A stretch of DNA of 64,000 nucleotides from Eubacterium_U album. GTDB taxonomy: Bacteria > Bacillota > Clostridia > Lachnospirales > Lachnospiraceae. Under the pieces are notes generated by a model, which searched no databases, had not been told where the DNA came from, and saw nothing but the letters and a program-made list of their open reading frames with translations. The stretch covers positions 124,001 to 188,000 of the forward strand of contig NZ_JAODBU010000006.1 of assembly GCF_025336545.1 (NCBI RefSeq), in the 5' to 3' direction. Below are positions 43,696-52,961 of this stretch, piece by piece (the first letter of the stretch is position 1; every line of letters begins with the position of its first letter). A program made the translations under genes and the position numbers.

Positions 43696-44910
43696 ATGTA
43701 TTATGATATGTCTGGGTTTGATTATGGAATACTGGATGTGGTGCAGGTGCTGCATCTCAGAAAGCGGCGGGGAAACTATTATGACTGCCCGTTTTGTGGA
43801 GAGACGCATGGAAAACTCAATATCAATGTGGAAAAGAATGTATTCCGGTGCAACCGCTGTGATGCGTCCGGGGGGATGCTGAAGCTTTATGCGGATTTGC
43901 ACAATGTTACACTCTCCGAAGCAAATCAGCAGATCCGGGAAGCATTAGGAAAAGGAGAATACCGGACGGATTATATCAAAGCAACGCCGGTACAGGAAGA
44001 AAAGGCAACGGCAGAGCTTGCACCCATAGAGGAAATCCATCGGACGTATCAGAGAATGCTGTCCATGCTCACGCTTAACAGGAAGCATCAGGAGGATCTG
44101 CAAAGACGGGGATTAAAACCGGAACAGATCGAAGCACAGCGTTACCGGAGTGTCCCGCTGTTTGGAATGAAGAAGCTGGTCAAAAGGCTGGCAGAAGAAG
44201 GATATAGGGTGAAAGGCGTGCCGGGATTCTACCGGGATACAGACGGAAACTGGACGATTAACTTCAAAGCAGAAAACTCAGGAATCCTGATTCCCATAGT
44301 TTCTTTGGACGGGTTCATCCAGGGTTTTCAGATCCGGGTAGATCATGTGACTGACACGAAAAAATATATCTGGCTGTCCAGTGTCAATTATGACCAGGGA
44401 GTTTCCTCTGGAAGTCCGGTACATGTCATCGGTGATCTTCATGCTGAACGAGTCTATTTGACAGAAGGGGCGTTAAAAGGAACTATCGCCCATTATCTAT
44501 CCAGTGCGACCTTTGTATGTGTTGCCGGAGTGAATCAGTATCGGAATTTAAAACCAGTGCTGGAACGGATGAAAGGTTATGGGATGAAACAGCTTTTGGA
44601 GGCGTATGACATGGATAAGAAGATGAAAGTAGCCTGTAATCATCATGACAGTAAGTGTGCGGTCTGTTTTGAGCGTTCCCCTGTTATCTGCCAGCATAAG
44701 GCGGAGAAACGGAGGATTATCCAGAACGGTTGCAATAAGGTCTATGAAATCTGCCGGGAGCTTTCCCTGCCGATGAACCGGATGGTCTGGGATATGGACG
44801 AGAGCGGGGAGTGGAACGGGAAACACAAGGGGATTGATGACTATTTAGCCGCCATCAAACAGAAGGAAGGAGCCGGGGCACAGACTTCGGCTCTTCCGAA
44901 AGGAGAATAA
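43696..44910 (+). CDS. CHC2 zinc-finger/toprim primase-like protein
   Basis: A 404-residue DnaG-type protein. The N-terminal zinc finger is CPFCG ... FRCNRC (about 31-57). The middle has a toprim-like acidic pattern (VYLTEGALKG, then LLEAYDMDKK) as in DUF3854 proteins of conjugative elements. It probably primes strand synthesis after transfer or during replication of the excised form. AAAGGAGG precedes the ATG; the sortase gene follows after two bases. Confidence 0.8.
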   Translation: MYYDMSGFDYGILDVVQVLHLRKRRGNYYDCPFCGETHGKLNINVEKNVFRCNRCDASGGMLKLYADLHNVTLSEANQQIREALGKGEYRTDYIKATPVQEEKATAELAPIEEIHRTYQRMLSMLTLNRKHQEDLQRRGLKPEQIEAQRYRSVPLFGMKKLVKRLAEEGYRVKGVPGFYRDTDGNWTINFKAENSGILIPIVSLDGFIQGFQIRVDHVTDTKKYIWLSSVNYDQGVSSGSPVHVIGDLHAERVYLTEGALKGTIAHYLSSATFVCVAGVNQYRNLKPVLERMKGYGMKQLLEAYDMDKKMKVACNHHDSKCAVCFERSPVICQHKAEKRRIIQNGCNKVYEICRELSLPMNRMVWDMDESGEWNGKHKGIDDYLAAIKQKEGAGAQTSALPKGE

Positions 44911-44912
44911 TC

Positions 44913-45695
44913 ATGAGAAAAAAAGGAAATACGGTTCTTGCAGGACTCATTATCTGCCTGTTGCTTGTTTTTCTCGCAGCGGCAGGAAAACTCTTTGGTG
45001 CTTATCTGAAGTATCAGAAAGGGGACGTAAGTTACGAGAAACTGCAGGAATATGTTCAGGAACCAGAGGAAGAAGAATCACCGGAGCCTGAGAAAGAAAA
45101 GGAGGAACCTAAGAATAGGTATCTGGAAATTGATTTTGCAGGTTTAAAAGCGGTTAATCCGGATGTCATAGCGTGGATTCAGATTCCGGCACTGGATATC
45201 AGTTATCCAGTGGTACAGGGGAAAGATAATGCATATTATCTTCATCACCTTTTTTCGGGAGAATCCAATATCAACGGGAGCATCTTTGTGGACTGCCATA
45301 ATCAGCCGGACTTTACGGATCAGAATACGATCGTGTACGGGCATAATATGAAAAACGGGAGCATGTTCGGAACTCTGGATAAGTACCAAGACAAAGAGCT
45401 ATTTGAACAACATCCGGAGTTTTATCTCTATTTGCCGGACAAGATCCTCAAGTATCGTATCTTTTCCTGCTATGCGGGAAGAACCGGAAGTGAGGGATAT
45501 AGGTATCATTTCCCGGAAGCGGAAGATTTTCAGACGTTTCTGGATACGGTGTCTTCTTATAGGGATTATGATACCGGCACCGAGCTGTCGGCAACGGATC
45601 GGATAGTTACGCTGTCTACCTGTGTCAATTCCAGACGGAATTATCGCTATCTGGTACATGGAAAATTAAGCAGTGAGATCATCACAGAGGAATAA
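44913..45695 (+). CDS. Class B sortase
   Basis: A membrane-anchored transpeptidase that fixes surface proteins to the wall. The 260-residue protein has an N-terminal membrane segment (about 8-28), an acidic Pro/Glu-rich linker, and a sortase domain with catalytic His in NTIVYGHNMKNGSMF, Cys in TLSTCVNS and Arg in RRNYRYLVHG. Sortases of this type are regular parts of large Clostridia conjugative elements, probably handling a surface adhesin encoded further right. No substrate with a sorting signal is visible in the window. Confidence 0.9.
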   Translation: MRKKGNTVLAGLIICLLLVFLAAAGKLFGAYLKYQKGDVSYEKLQEYVQEPEEEESPEPEKEKEEPKNRYLEIDFAGLKAVNPDVIAWIQIPALDISYPVVQGKDNAYYLHHLFSGESNINGSIFVDCHNQPDFTDQNTIVYGHNMKNGSMFGTLDKYQDKELFEQHPEFYLYLPDKILKYRIFSCYAGRTGSEGYRYHFPEAEDFQTFLDTVSSYRDYDTGTELSATDRIVTLSTCVNSRRNYRYLVHGKLSSEIITEE

Positions 45696-45701
45696 AAGAA
45701 T

Positions 45702-45740
45702 CGTGCTGGTGTGAGAAGAAATTTCTTATGCCAGCTTTTA
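45702..45740 (+). terminator. Hairpin after the sortase gene
   Basis: GCTGG and CCAGC enclose AGAA/TTCT pairing and are followed by TTTTATT. It may partly end the operon. Confidence 0.55.
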
Positions 45741-45757
45741 TTATGGGAGGAAATGTA

Positions 45758-46174
45758 ATGGGAACAGCATTGGTTATGGAACATGCAAACGCACTGGCAC
45801 AGATGATAGTCAGTGAAAAGGACAAGTTATTTGATGAAAGAGTGGAGGCTCTTGTAAAACTTTATAGAAGGGCGGAATTTTATCTGAAGCAGGGATTTCT
45901 GGAGAGCATCGTCTGCGAGTTCCATCGGAAGAAAGTGGAAATGATTATGCAGGCGGAAACAAAAGGAGAGATTACGGAAATACTGAAGTTATCAAAACCG
46001 CATTTTGACGGGAAAAAATTTGTCTATACCTCTCCGTATGCTGTGGAAGAGGAAGAGCTTCTCCTTTGGTCTCTGACATCACTGCAAGGTCCACTCCGGG
46101 ATGAAGGGTATCGAAGATATCGGGAATTATTTGAGAAGTGCCTGCCGGAGATGGCAGAAAAGATTCCGGCGTAG
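45758..46174 (+). CDS. Hypothetical protein downstream of sortase
   Basis: A 138-residue helical protein (MEHANALAQMIVSEKDKLFDERVEALVKLY; EEEELLLWSLTSLQGPLRDEGYRRY). No domain recognised. The ATG 45758 follows GGGAGG; an upstream in-frame ATG at 45728 lies within the hairpin. It is the last gene of the G+C-richer block before an AT-rich cassette. Confidence 0.65.
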   Translation: MGTALVMEHANALAQMIVSEKDKLFDERVEALVKLYRRAEFYLKQGFLESIVCEFHRKKVEMIMQAETKGEITEILKLSKPHFDGKKFVYTSPYAVEEEELLLWSLTSLQGPLRDEGYRRYRELFEKCLPEMAEKIPA

Positions 46175-46347
46175 AACAATGGCATAACAAAGGAACGAAA
46201 AAACTATCTTTTATTTTACTGTAATTTCACTCTTTATTGAATCTGCAATACTTTACAAAGTTTTTTACGGAAAAATGCTTCGGATTAATATACTTAACAC
46301 CAGTATCTATCAGCTTAAATTTTGAATAACCAAACACCAGTGTTTCA

Positions 46348-46630
46348 TTATTCACAAAAATCGTCATCTATCCAGAAAGCAGGTAAAATATGTTCACAAT
46401 AATCAGAGTATTTTCTGCATTCAATACATTCTTCATCTAAAGAATCTACGCCGACATAATGAATATGATAATCTACAGTATCGTTTACAAATCTTTCAAG
46501 GAAGATGTTCAAAACAAAGGCTACTCTATCATCACAATAAACATAACCAATTAAATTCTTATGAATGATACAGTAAACGAGATAAACACAGCGTGTATCA
46601 ACGATGCAGTTGAAATTGTATCCAGATTAA
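46348..46630 (-). pseudogene. Possible remnant of a Cys/Asp-rich protein
   Basis: An open frame of about 90 codons with protein-like composition (YCDDRVAFVLNIFLERF; DSLDEECIECRKYSDYCEH) ends at TAA 46348 but has no start codon: a stop lies upstream and there is no ATG/GTG/TTG with a ribosome site. It may be the tail of a gene broken when the AT-rich cassette entered. The rest of 46175-46751 holds a 12-bp hairpin (about 46668-46701) and no credible gene. Confidence 0.3.
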
Positions 46631-46751
46631 AGCCTATTTATACTTTAAAGCATGCACGGAGACAGCAAGAAGACCTATTCCTGTACGGAAGAGGTCTTCC
46701 TGTCCTTATACTAAAGTTAATTGGTATGCTGAAGTCCCGCAAAAGCAACAT

Positions 46752-47558
46752 TTAATTTACCTCCAGATTACCGCTTTTAAGAGATAGATAATCGGAACTT
46801 CCGCTAAGCAGATAGAAAAAATATTCCCCTTTTTCATCTGGTGAGAAACTATATTTTCCACTCAGTTCATCGAACACTTCTCCTTCATACATTATCCCGT
46901 CTTTTACATAACCGATAATCAAATCTTGGGATACTGTAATGTCTGATTTATATTTATCAAACGAAATGACTATATTATCTTTATCAGTTAGTTCCCATCC
47001 CTTTCCATTGTCTTGTGTAAGTACACAAAGTGAATTGTTGATTAGAATTATTTCTGGAATGATATACATTTCATCTGATTTATCAGTAGGAATCTCTACT
47101 ATTGATGATGGTATGAAATTAGGCATCAGACTGCTTTTAACAATTCTGCTTTCAGGAAATTCTGATGAAGATTTGGCTAATTCCTCAATATCAACAACTT
47201 TCCCCTTTTCATTGGTATATACACCGTCTTTTAATATGATGTAGCTTCTATCATTGGTTTCTGTCCCGATTAAATGTCGATTGCTGTCATCAATTAAAGC
47301 CGATGTTAACAGATGACTGATTGCAGCATATACAGGCATACACAAAAACACTGAAACCACAGTTACAATAATTGCAGTTCTATAAGTGAACTTTAAAGGC
47401 TTATGTTTTGAAGCTGTTTTACAAAATACATTTTGACGTATCTTTTGTTTGGAATATTTTTTCAGTATTTTATTGCAATCATGAAAATACACTTCCTCAA
47501 TAAAAGATTCATCAATTTCACTCATTAACTCATTCAAAGAAAATTTTACAGTCTTCAT
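46752..47558 (-). CDS. Single-pass membrane protein, probable anti-sigma factor
   Basis: A 268-residue protein: cytoplasmic N-terminus of about 75 residues, one membrane segment (TAIIVTVVSVFLCMPVYAAIS, about 80-100) and an extracellular domain of about 165 residues. It overlaps the end of the sigma factor gene by 29 bases, the usual sign of an anti-sigma/sigma pair. A zinc-binding anti-sigma motif is not evident, so the type is unclear. It likely holds the sigma factor at the membrane until an outside signal arrives. Confidence 0.7.
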   Translation of the reverse strand: MKTVKFSLNELMSEIDESFIEEVYFHDCNKILKKYSKQKIRQNVFCKTASKHKPLKFTYRTAIIVTVVSVFLCMPVYAAISHLLTSALIDDSNRHLIGTETNDRSYIILKDGVYTNEKGKVVDIEELAKSSSEFPESRIVKSSLMPNFIPSSIVEIPTDKSDEMYIIPEIILINNSLCVLTQDNGKGWELTDKDNIVISFDKYKSDITVSQDLIIGYVKDGIMYEGEVFDELSGKYSFSPDEKGEYFFYLLSGSSDYLSLKSGNLEVN

Positions 47559-48123
47559 ATCTAAATCCCTTCTTTTCCATTTTTAGTTTTAATTTTTTAC
47601 GTCCGCGTAACAGTTTGGATTTTACTGTAGATTCTTTTAATCCGGTTTCTTCTGCTATTACAGCGATTGTCTTAGTGTAATAGTAGTACGAGATAAAACA
47701 TTTTCTTTCGTCAACTGATAGTTCATATATGCTTTCTTTTAAGCATTTGATTACTTCTTCTTTTAACGGCCCGTATTCAATATGTTCGTTCGTTCCAACC
47801 TGAAACGCATCTTCGTAATTTTCAAAATGCATCTTAGAGGTTTTTCGTAATGCGTTTTTTGCCATGTTTCTTGCGATTGTTCCTAAATAGGGTTTGAATG
47901 TGCTGTAGTTATCTGTATCTAAATCTGCACTGTAATTCCATAGAGCTACAAAAACATTAGACACGACCTCCTCCTTGTCTTCATATGGCAAAGCACTTCC
48001 AATAATATTCTCGACTATGTATACAACATATCTGTAGTATTTGTTCATACATATTTTTAAAGCGCGCTCATCTTTATTTTTTAGTTCGAGCATCAGTTGT
48101 TTCTCATCTATGTTAAATAACAT
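47530..48123 (-). CDS. RNA polymerase sigma factor, ECF type
   Basis: A 197-residue sigma-70 family factor. Region 2 lies about 20-90 (YYRYVVYIVENIIG; EEVVSNVFVALWNY) and region 4 about 130-185 (LSVDERKCFISYYYYTKTIAVIAEETGLKESTVKSKLLRGRKKLK, given here as separate blocks LSVDERKCF, IAVIAEETG and KSKLLRGRKKL). It is AT-rich compared with the surrounding element. The membrane protein gene follows with overlap; a secreted protein gene lies just upstream and may be a target. Confidence 0.85.
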   Translation of the reverse strand: MLFNIDEKQLMLELKNKDERALKICMNKYYRYVVYIVENIIGSALPYEDKEEVVSNVFVALWNYSADLDTDNYSTFKPYLGTIARNMAKNALRKTSKMHFENYEDAFQVGTNEHIEYGPLKEEVIKCLKESIYELSVDERKCFISYYYYTKTIAVIAEETGLKESTVKSKLLRGRKKLKLKMEKKGFRYEDCKIFFE

Positions 48124-48272
48124 GCTTCTACCTCATAAATTCAGTGAATACTATAGCAGTGGTTTAATAATGGGAATGTGTATTTTCAAAAAAGGGAACC
48201 GAGAAACCAAGTTAAAAAGCTTCAATTAAAATCAGGATAAGTACTCACCAGCACTTGAAATATTTTCCACTA

Positions 48273-48773
48273 TTAAAATGTAATAGAAAATGATTTGATT
48301 GTAAAGGCATCAGAGGACAGATTAGTTACCATGCCGTAATAGTAATCTGTTGCCTGTGTCGTAAATCCTGAACGCAAACCACTTGCTGTAATCTCACGCA
48401 CAAATTCTGATGAAGGTCCAGCTACGTATGCGCGTACTCTTGAACGATGAAAAGCAGAACGGCTCAAAGTGTAATTTATAGTTATGTATCTGCCGCTATT
48501 ACAATAAAGTCCCATACTGTTATTTGATGGTGTTAATATGGCGACTTCGCCATTTTTCAATGTGATTCCGCGCCAAGTATATCGGGCATATGCATTTGGA
48601 ATAACACCTTCTTCAACAACTTTCTGCAGGCTTTCGTCAGCAAACACAGTGTACTTCCATTCAATCATATTAGGGTCATCTGTAAGCGGCTCTGCTGCAA
48701 AAACATTAACACTTAGCGACAGCATCATAACGAGTGTTAGGATAAAACTGATTATTTTTTTATAAGCCTTCAT
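48273..48773 (-). CDS. Small secreted protein of the sigma cassette
   Basis: A 166-residue protein with a clear signal peptide (KIISFILTLVMMLSLSVNVFAAE, cleavage after VFA). The mature part has no recognised domain; it is Tyr/Ser/Arg-rich and likely beta-stranded (RGITLKNGEVAILTPSNNSMG). GGAAAGGAG precedes the ATG. Same strand as the sigma and anti-sigma genes, 149 bp before them. It could be the signal, the target or an exported effector; the sequence does not tell. Confidence 0.65.
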   Translation of the reverse strand: MKAYKKIISFILTLVMMLSLSVNVFAAEPLTDDPNMIEWKYTVFADESLQKVVEEGVIPNAYARYTWRGITLKNGEVAILTPSNNSMGLYCNSGRYITINYTLSRSAFHRSRVRAYVAGPSSEFVREITASGLRSGFTTQATDYYYGMVTNLSSDAFTIKSFSITF

Positions 48774-48973
48774 ATATGTACACGACTCCTTTCCAAGGTT
48801 CCCTTTGTAATAAGATACACAGTAAATATTGTAACGGTTGCATTTATTTAAAAGGGCGTGTGAAAAAACGAGAGTTTTTTCATGCGTCCTTTTGCTTATG
48901 GTTATAATAATAGTTATATTGCATAAAAAAGGGTATAGTTCCCCTTACCCCATAAGAATGCTATTATGAATTC

Positions 48974-50548
48974 CTATGCGGCAGCTACAACTTTTTTCTG
49001 TTTGTTGTGATATTTATAAAGATTGTGTCCGATAGAAACGAGAAATACCTCAAGCAATACAGATTTTATTCCTCTTCGGACAATTCTTTTGTACCACCGG
49101 TCGTTTTTCATGATACCAAAGGTACCTTCTGCCTGAATGGATCTGTTCATCCTTAGAAGCGCTCCCTGGATACTTTCGAGATTTTCTATCACTTCCTGAT
49201 GCATCGCTGTAAGTTCGCGGTTGATCCGAACAGTACGGTTTTTGTCTGTCTTTTTACATTGTTCTGCGTATGGACAGCCGGAGCAGTCTTCACACTGATA
49301 CACTTCTTCCTGTCGCCCATACTTGTTCCCTTTTACGTTTTTTCGATACTGAAGATAAAAGTTTTTCCCGTTTGGGCAACGCATGATTCCGTCTTCCCCG
49401 ATTGGAAAATTTACTGCACGAAATGGATCTTCATGATACTTCTTGTTAGTAGTCTCTTTCTTGAACATGGGAAACTTCATATATTTTTCTATTCCTTGCT
49501 GTTCACAGAAGATGTAATTGTTGTAAGAACCATATCCGGCATCTGCTACGGGGTACTTCGGATAGAAGCCATATGTAATATAAAACTTGTTCATTAATGG
49601 AATAAAACAATCCATATCTGAGCGATACTGATTTACATCAACAACAGCAATGTATTCATCTGCAACACCGACCTGTACATTATAAGCTGGAAGCAACTGG
49701 TCATTTCCCATATAGTCTGTCTTGATTCGCATAAAAGTGGCCGAATGATCTGTTTTTGAGTAGCTGTTGCGATCTTCTCCACAGATTTTGATTTTTTCCA
49801 CGTATTCTTCCAACTTAGCAGCATACTCTTTGAGTTTCTCATAATGACGTTGCTGTGTAGTTTTGCGATGTCCCCTACCATGAACAAACATTGCTTCATT
49901 AATCTGCCAGACTTCTGCATACTGTTCAGCAGCTTCCTTCAGATACTTTGGTGCGTACTCACTATTGATACAAAGTTTCATACCTGTACATGAAAGTTCC
50001 TCATTGATTTCTTCAAAGAGTGTAGTGATCTTACCAAAGAGACGGTATCTGGATTTTTCGGTTGCTTTTTTCCATACCCAGGAGTATTTATTCGCATTTG
50101 CTTCAAACTTGGATCCATCAATGTATAGATGTTGAAGATCCACATGCTCTGTCTCGAAGATTTTTTTGTTTATATCTTGAAATATTTCTTCAATGGAATC
50201 AGCAAGTACTTCGTTGATGAAGTAACCGAAAGTACGGTAAGAAGGTGCTTGATGATCCATAAGATACATGAAGCGGAGATTGATTTTACACTGATCCTCC
50301 AGTTCACGCAATGATATATAGCCATTCGCCATAAATCCAAACAAAACTGTTTTCAGCATGCTGACCGGGTCATATCTGAGTCTTCCTGTATCATGTTGAG
50401 GAATATTTTTCAGATATTTCTCCAGTTCGATTTCTCCCATAAATCTATCAAAAGTCAGCACTGGATCACAGATGTCCAAATAATCTTGAATTAGCATTGG
50501 CAAAACTGCCTGTTTTGGGTTAGAATAGATTATGTTATTAATTTTCAT
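48974..50548 (-). CDS. IS1182-family transposase
   Basis: A 524-residue DDE transposase, full length. The N-terminal domain (PVLTFDRFMGEIELEKYLKNIP; RYDPVSMLKTVLFGFMANGY) is typical. The catalytic region has YIDGSKFEANANKYSWVW, then VADAGYGSYNNYIFC and a Cys-rich block CEDCSGCPYAEQCKK, ending with EAEGTFG-like AEGTFGIMKNDRW. No frameshift is seen, so it may be active. Confidence 0.93.
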   Translation of the reverse strand: MKINNIIYSNPKQAVLPMLIQDYLDICDPVLTFDRFMGEIELEKYLKNIPQHDTGRLRYDPVSMLKTVLFGFMANGYISLRELEDQCKINLRFMYLMDHQAPSYRTFGYFINEVLADSIEEIFQDINKKIFETEHVDLQHLYIDGSKFEANANKYSWVWKKATEKSRYRLFGKITTLFEEINEELSCTGMKLCINSEYAPKYLKEAAEQYAEVWQINEAMFVHGRGHRKTTQQRHYEKLKEYAAKLEEYVEKIKICGEDRNSYSKTDHSATFMRIKTDYMGNDQLLPAYNVQVGVADEYIAVVDVNQYRSDMDCFIPLMNKFYITYGFYPKYPVADAGYGSYNNYIFCEQQGIEKYMKFPMFKKETTNKKYHEDPFRAVNFPIGEDGIMRCPNGKNFYLQYRKNVKGNKYGRQEEVYQCEDCSGCPYAEQCKKTDKNRTVRINRELTAMHQEVIENLESIQGALLRMNRSIQAEGTFGIMKNDRWYKRIVRRGIKSVLLEVFLVSIGHNLYKYHNKQKKVVAAA

Positions 50549-50569
50549 TGCAAGTTAATTATAACAGAA

Positions 50570-50616
50570 AGAAAGACCTTGAGTTCATTATAAACTCTTG
50601 GTCTTTCTTTTTTGGG
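50570..50616 (+). terminator. Terminator inside the IS, upstream of its transposase
   Basis: GAAAGACC and GGTCTTTC with inner GAGTT/AACTC pairs, then TTTTTT. It shields the transposase gene from outside transcription or stops antisense transcripts. Confidence 0.7.
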
Positions 50617-50753
50617 GGACTATTCTTTTTTCACAGTCCCTTTGTTTTTTGAATTTTTTGATTGGTAAAATAAGAAAATGGATTATAAAGAGTTGCACTC
50701 TAGGTACCTCCTACGTACAGAATAAGTATCAAATACAAAGGAGTGAAATCATT

Positions 50754-51692
50754 ATGATTAAAAAATTAAGAGTAGCCGTGGATCACGGGAACCGGAACAT
50801 GAAAACCTGTCATTTTATCTTTACCACAGGACTGACGGAACAGGATAAAAAGCCTGCCAGGGGAGAGAAGTATCTGAAATATCAGGGAAAGTATTATACC
50901 CTTAGTGAGAAGCGGATTCCGTACCAGAGGGACAAGACGCAGGACAGCCGGAACCGATTCTGGATTCTGACCTTATTTGCCATTGCAATGGAGCTGGAGC
51001 AGAAAAGCCAGATCCAGCCGGAGGATGTCATTCAGGTGGAACTTCCGATTGGGCTTCCGCCGAAGCATTTTGCAGAGCTTTGTGAGAGATATGAACGCTA
51101 TTTCAAAGGGGACGGGAAGGTGCAGGAACTGTGCTTCAACGATAAAGTCTATCACCTCTGTATACAGAATGTAATGGCGTTTCCGCAGGATTATGCAGCC
51201 ATGATGACGAGGATGATGGAAATCCGTGAGATTCCGAAAGTCGTAGGGATTGATATTGGCGGATTTACTTCTGATTATCTTCTGATGAGAAGTGGCAGAC
51301 CGGATATGGATTATTGTGATTCTCTGGAAAAAGGTGTGATTACCATGTATAACGATATCATTTCCAGTATTAGCAGTGAATATGACATGCTTCTGGAGGA
51401 GGCAGATATCGACAGTATCATCAAGGGAAAAACGCAGTATTATGAGGAAGCTGTTGTACAGGCAGTAGAAACCATGGTTCAGAATTTTGTTACCGATCTT
51501 CTGAACAGCATCCGAGAGCGGGGCATTGATACAAAATCTACTTATACGGTGTTTATCGGCGGCGGAGCAGTGCTTCTGGAACGATTTCTGGAGCAGGCAG
51601 ACCGGTTGGGAAAACATACCTTTATCCGGGATATGAAAGCAAATGCCGATGGATATGATCTTTTGTATCGCATGACACAGGCTGGAGTGTGA
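50754..51692 (+). CDS. parM: ParM/StbA-like plasmid segregation actin
   Basis: An actin-like filament-forming ATPase that moves element copies apart. The 312-residue protein has phosphate 1 DHGNRNMKT (about 9-17), phosphate 2 VGIDIGGFTSDYLLM (about 162-176) and the adenosine motif FIGGGAVLL. The ATG at 50754 follows AAAGGAG; the upstream frame extends into the IS and is not part of the gene. The partner gene starts four bases after the stop. It suggests that element 3 has a maintained circular stage. Confidence 0.85.
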   Translation: MIKKLRVAVDHGNRNMKTCHFIFTTGLTEQDKKPARGEKYLKYQGKYYTLSEKRIPYQRDKTQDSRNRFWILTLFAIAMELEQKSQIQPEDVIQVELPIGLPPKHFAELCERYERYFKGDGKVQELCFNDKVYHLCIQNVMAFPQDYAAMMTRMMEIREIPKVVGIDIGGFTSDYLLMRSGRPDMDYCDSLEKGVITMYNDIISSISSEYDMLLEEADIDSIIKGKTQYYEEAVVQAVETMVQNFVTDLLNSIRERGIDTKSTYTVFIGGGAVLLERFLEQADRLGKHTFIRDMKANADGYDLLYRMTQAGV

Positions 51693-51696
51693 TTTT

Positions 51697-52068
51697 ATGG
51701 GAAAGAAAAATCCGTTTGTATTCACTATTGGTTTTGATAAGTCGGATCCAGATCACGTGTATGTGACAGAACTTCTGAATACGACAGAGAAAAAAGCAAA
51801 ACTGATCGTTGCGGCAATTCTGGCATATACGGGAAGAACGGATGAGACAGGTAATGGCAGTATAAGCATGGAACCGGATATGCTCCGGCCAATGATGCAG
51901 CAAATCATCCGGGAAGAAGTAAGAAAGGTATTGGAAGGGCAGGACGTTTCTAAGATAAATAGAGAAATGCCCACAGAAGTTGATTTGATGGAAGAAGAAC
52001 CGCTGCGGATGGATCAGACTATGAGACAGAATGTAGTGGATGCTATCAGTGCATTTCGCAGGGCATAA
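51697..52068 (+). CDS. Probable partner of the ParM-like protein
   Basis: A 123-residue protein (KNPFVFTIGFDKSDPDHVYVTELLN; AKLIVAAILAYTG) coupled to parM. Similar small proteins beside ParM/StbA act as centromere-binding adaptors (ParR/StbB role). The C-terminal part is acidic. Role inferred from position and the ribbon-helix-like N-terminus. Confidence 0.65.
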   Translation: MGKKNPFVFTIGFDKSDPDHVYVTELLNTTEKKAKLIVAAILAYTGRTDETGNGSISMEPDMLRPMMQQIIREEVRKVLEGQDVSKINREMPTEVDLMEEEPLRMDQTMRQNVVDAISAFRRA

Positions 52069-52071
52069 AAA

Positions 52072-52118
52072 AGCAGGAGAGATACACATGCTTATGGCAG
52101 TGTACTCTCCTGTTCTTT
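52072..52118 (+). terminator. Terminator of the segregation pair
   Basis: CAGGAGAG and CTCTCCTG with inner TACAC/GTGTA pairs, followed by TTCTTTG. Confidence 0.82.
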
Positions 52119-52218
52119 GTATCAGAATGGGAATAGACAGAAAACTCACAGACTATTCACAGATTACTCACAGATTGTCTTTGTATAATGTGTAGATGAT
52201 GAAGGATACGGGAGAGCC

Positions 52219-52548
52219 TTAACTTAGGTTCTTGAATCCATCCAGAAGTCCACGCAGTGTAGAAAGGGCAAGCTGTTTCTGCTCCTCCGGGCAGGAATTT
52301 AGTTCTGCCATGATTTGCTGCATGGTAGAATCCGGGTTCGTTTTCTGGTTAGAAAATATAGCATCTATGGAAATATGTAAGTAAGTTGCCAAGGCATAAA
52401 GTGTTTCCAACTGTGGATTGCCAATATAGTTTTCAATATCAGAGACAGTCCGTAAAGAAATCTTTGCCTGTTCCGCAAGGCTGTTTTGCGAAAGATTGCG
52501 GCGGAGACGTTCTTCCCTGACTGCATCTCCCAATAATTTTTTCACCAT
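52219..52548 (-). CDS. XRE-family regulator
   Basis: A 109-residue helix-turn-helix protein (RLRRNLSQNSLAEQAKISLRTVSDIENY given as RLRRNLSQ, SLAEQAKISLRTVSDIENY). Repeated TGCGTTA sites (52597-52618) lie just upstream and probably are its operators. It faces away from the sigma-like gene to the right and could control it. Confidence 0.8.
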   Translation of the reverse strand: MVKKLLGDAVREERLRRNLSQNSLAEQAKISLRTVSDIENYIGNPQLETLYALATYLHISIDAIFSNQKTNPDSTMQQIMAELNSCPEEQKQLALSTLRGLLDGFKNLS

Positions 52549-52827
52549 CTATATCACCTCACTTAATGCATATATTTTATCGTAGATTAACACTATACGA
52601 AATGCGTTAAAGTGCGTTATGATAAGCAGGATAACACATGCACAAATAGAGAAACATGGAAGTAAGTACGACAGACATGAATGGACAGCATAAGATAAAA
52701 GCCAAAGAGGAACTGAATCTGTTAAAAAAATCTTATCCATACAATGTGTCGGAGAGAAGTTAGAATATGCAGTATATGAGATACTATCATCGCATATCCT
52801 ACACAATTACATAGAAAGAGAAGTATC
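52549..52827. promoter_or_regulatory. Regulatory region upstream of the XRE gene
   Basis: It contains two direct TGCGTTA copies (52597-52618) and no credible gene; the frames crossing it lack ribosome sites. Confidence 0.45.
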
Positions 52828-52868
52828 GGCTGGACTACGAATAGAGTGGTCCAGCCTTTCTTTTTTTC
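52828..52868 (+). terminator. Terminator upstream of the sigma-like gene
   Basis: GGCTGGAC and GTCCAGCC form an 8-bp stem followed by TTTCTTTTTTT. A further segment with GTGTCACG and TCACG/CGTGA pairing lies at 52884-52940, so it may be part of a control leader. Confidence 0.75.
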
Positions 52869-52961
52869 GAAAAAATGAAGGCAGTGTCACGTTTTGTTGC
52901 CGCTCACCGCCATCCTCGGAATTTTTTGGAACGTGATAAAAAATTTCGGAGGATAAAACAA

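Larger units (their letters stand above)
48854..50640 (-). mobile_element. IS1182-like insertion sequence
   Basis: The transposase gene is flanked by imperfect terminal inverted repeats of about 16 bp: GGGCGTGTGAAAAAA at 48854 and, on the opposite strand, GGGACTGTGAAAAAA ending at 50640. Length is about 1.79 kb. I could not identify a clear target duplication. It lies between the secreted protein gene and the parM-like gene. Confidence 0.8.

Noticed and set aside
46561..46755. 64-codon forward frame next to the anti-sigma gene
   Set aside because: No ribosome site, contains a 12-bp hairpin, and lies antisense to a more protein-like remnant.
48854..50640. Disruption of the parM-like gene by the IS
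   Set aside because: The parM-like frame continues into the IS only by chance; a ribosome site and ATG at 50754 give a complete protein outside it.
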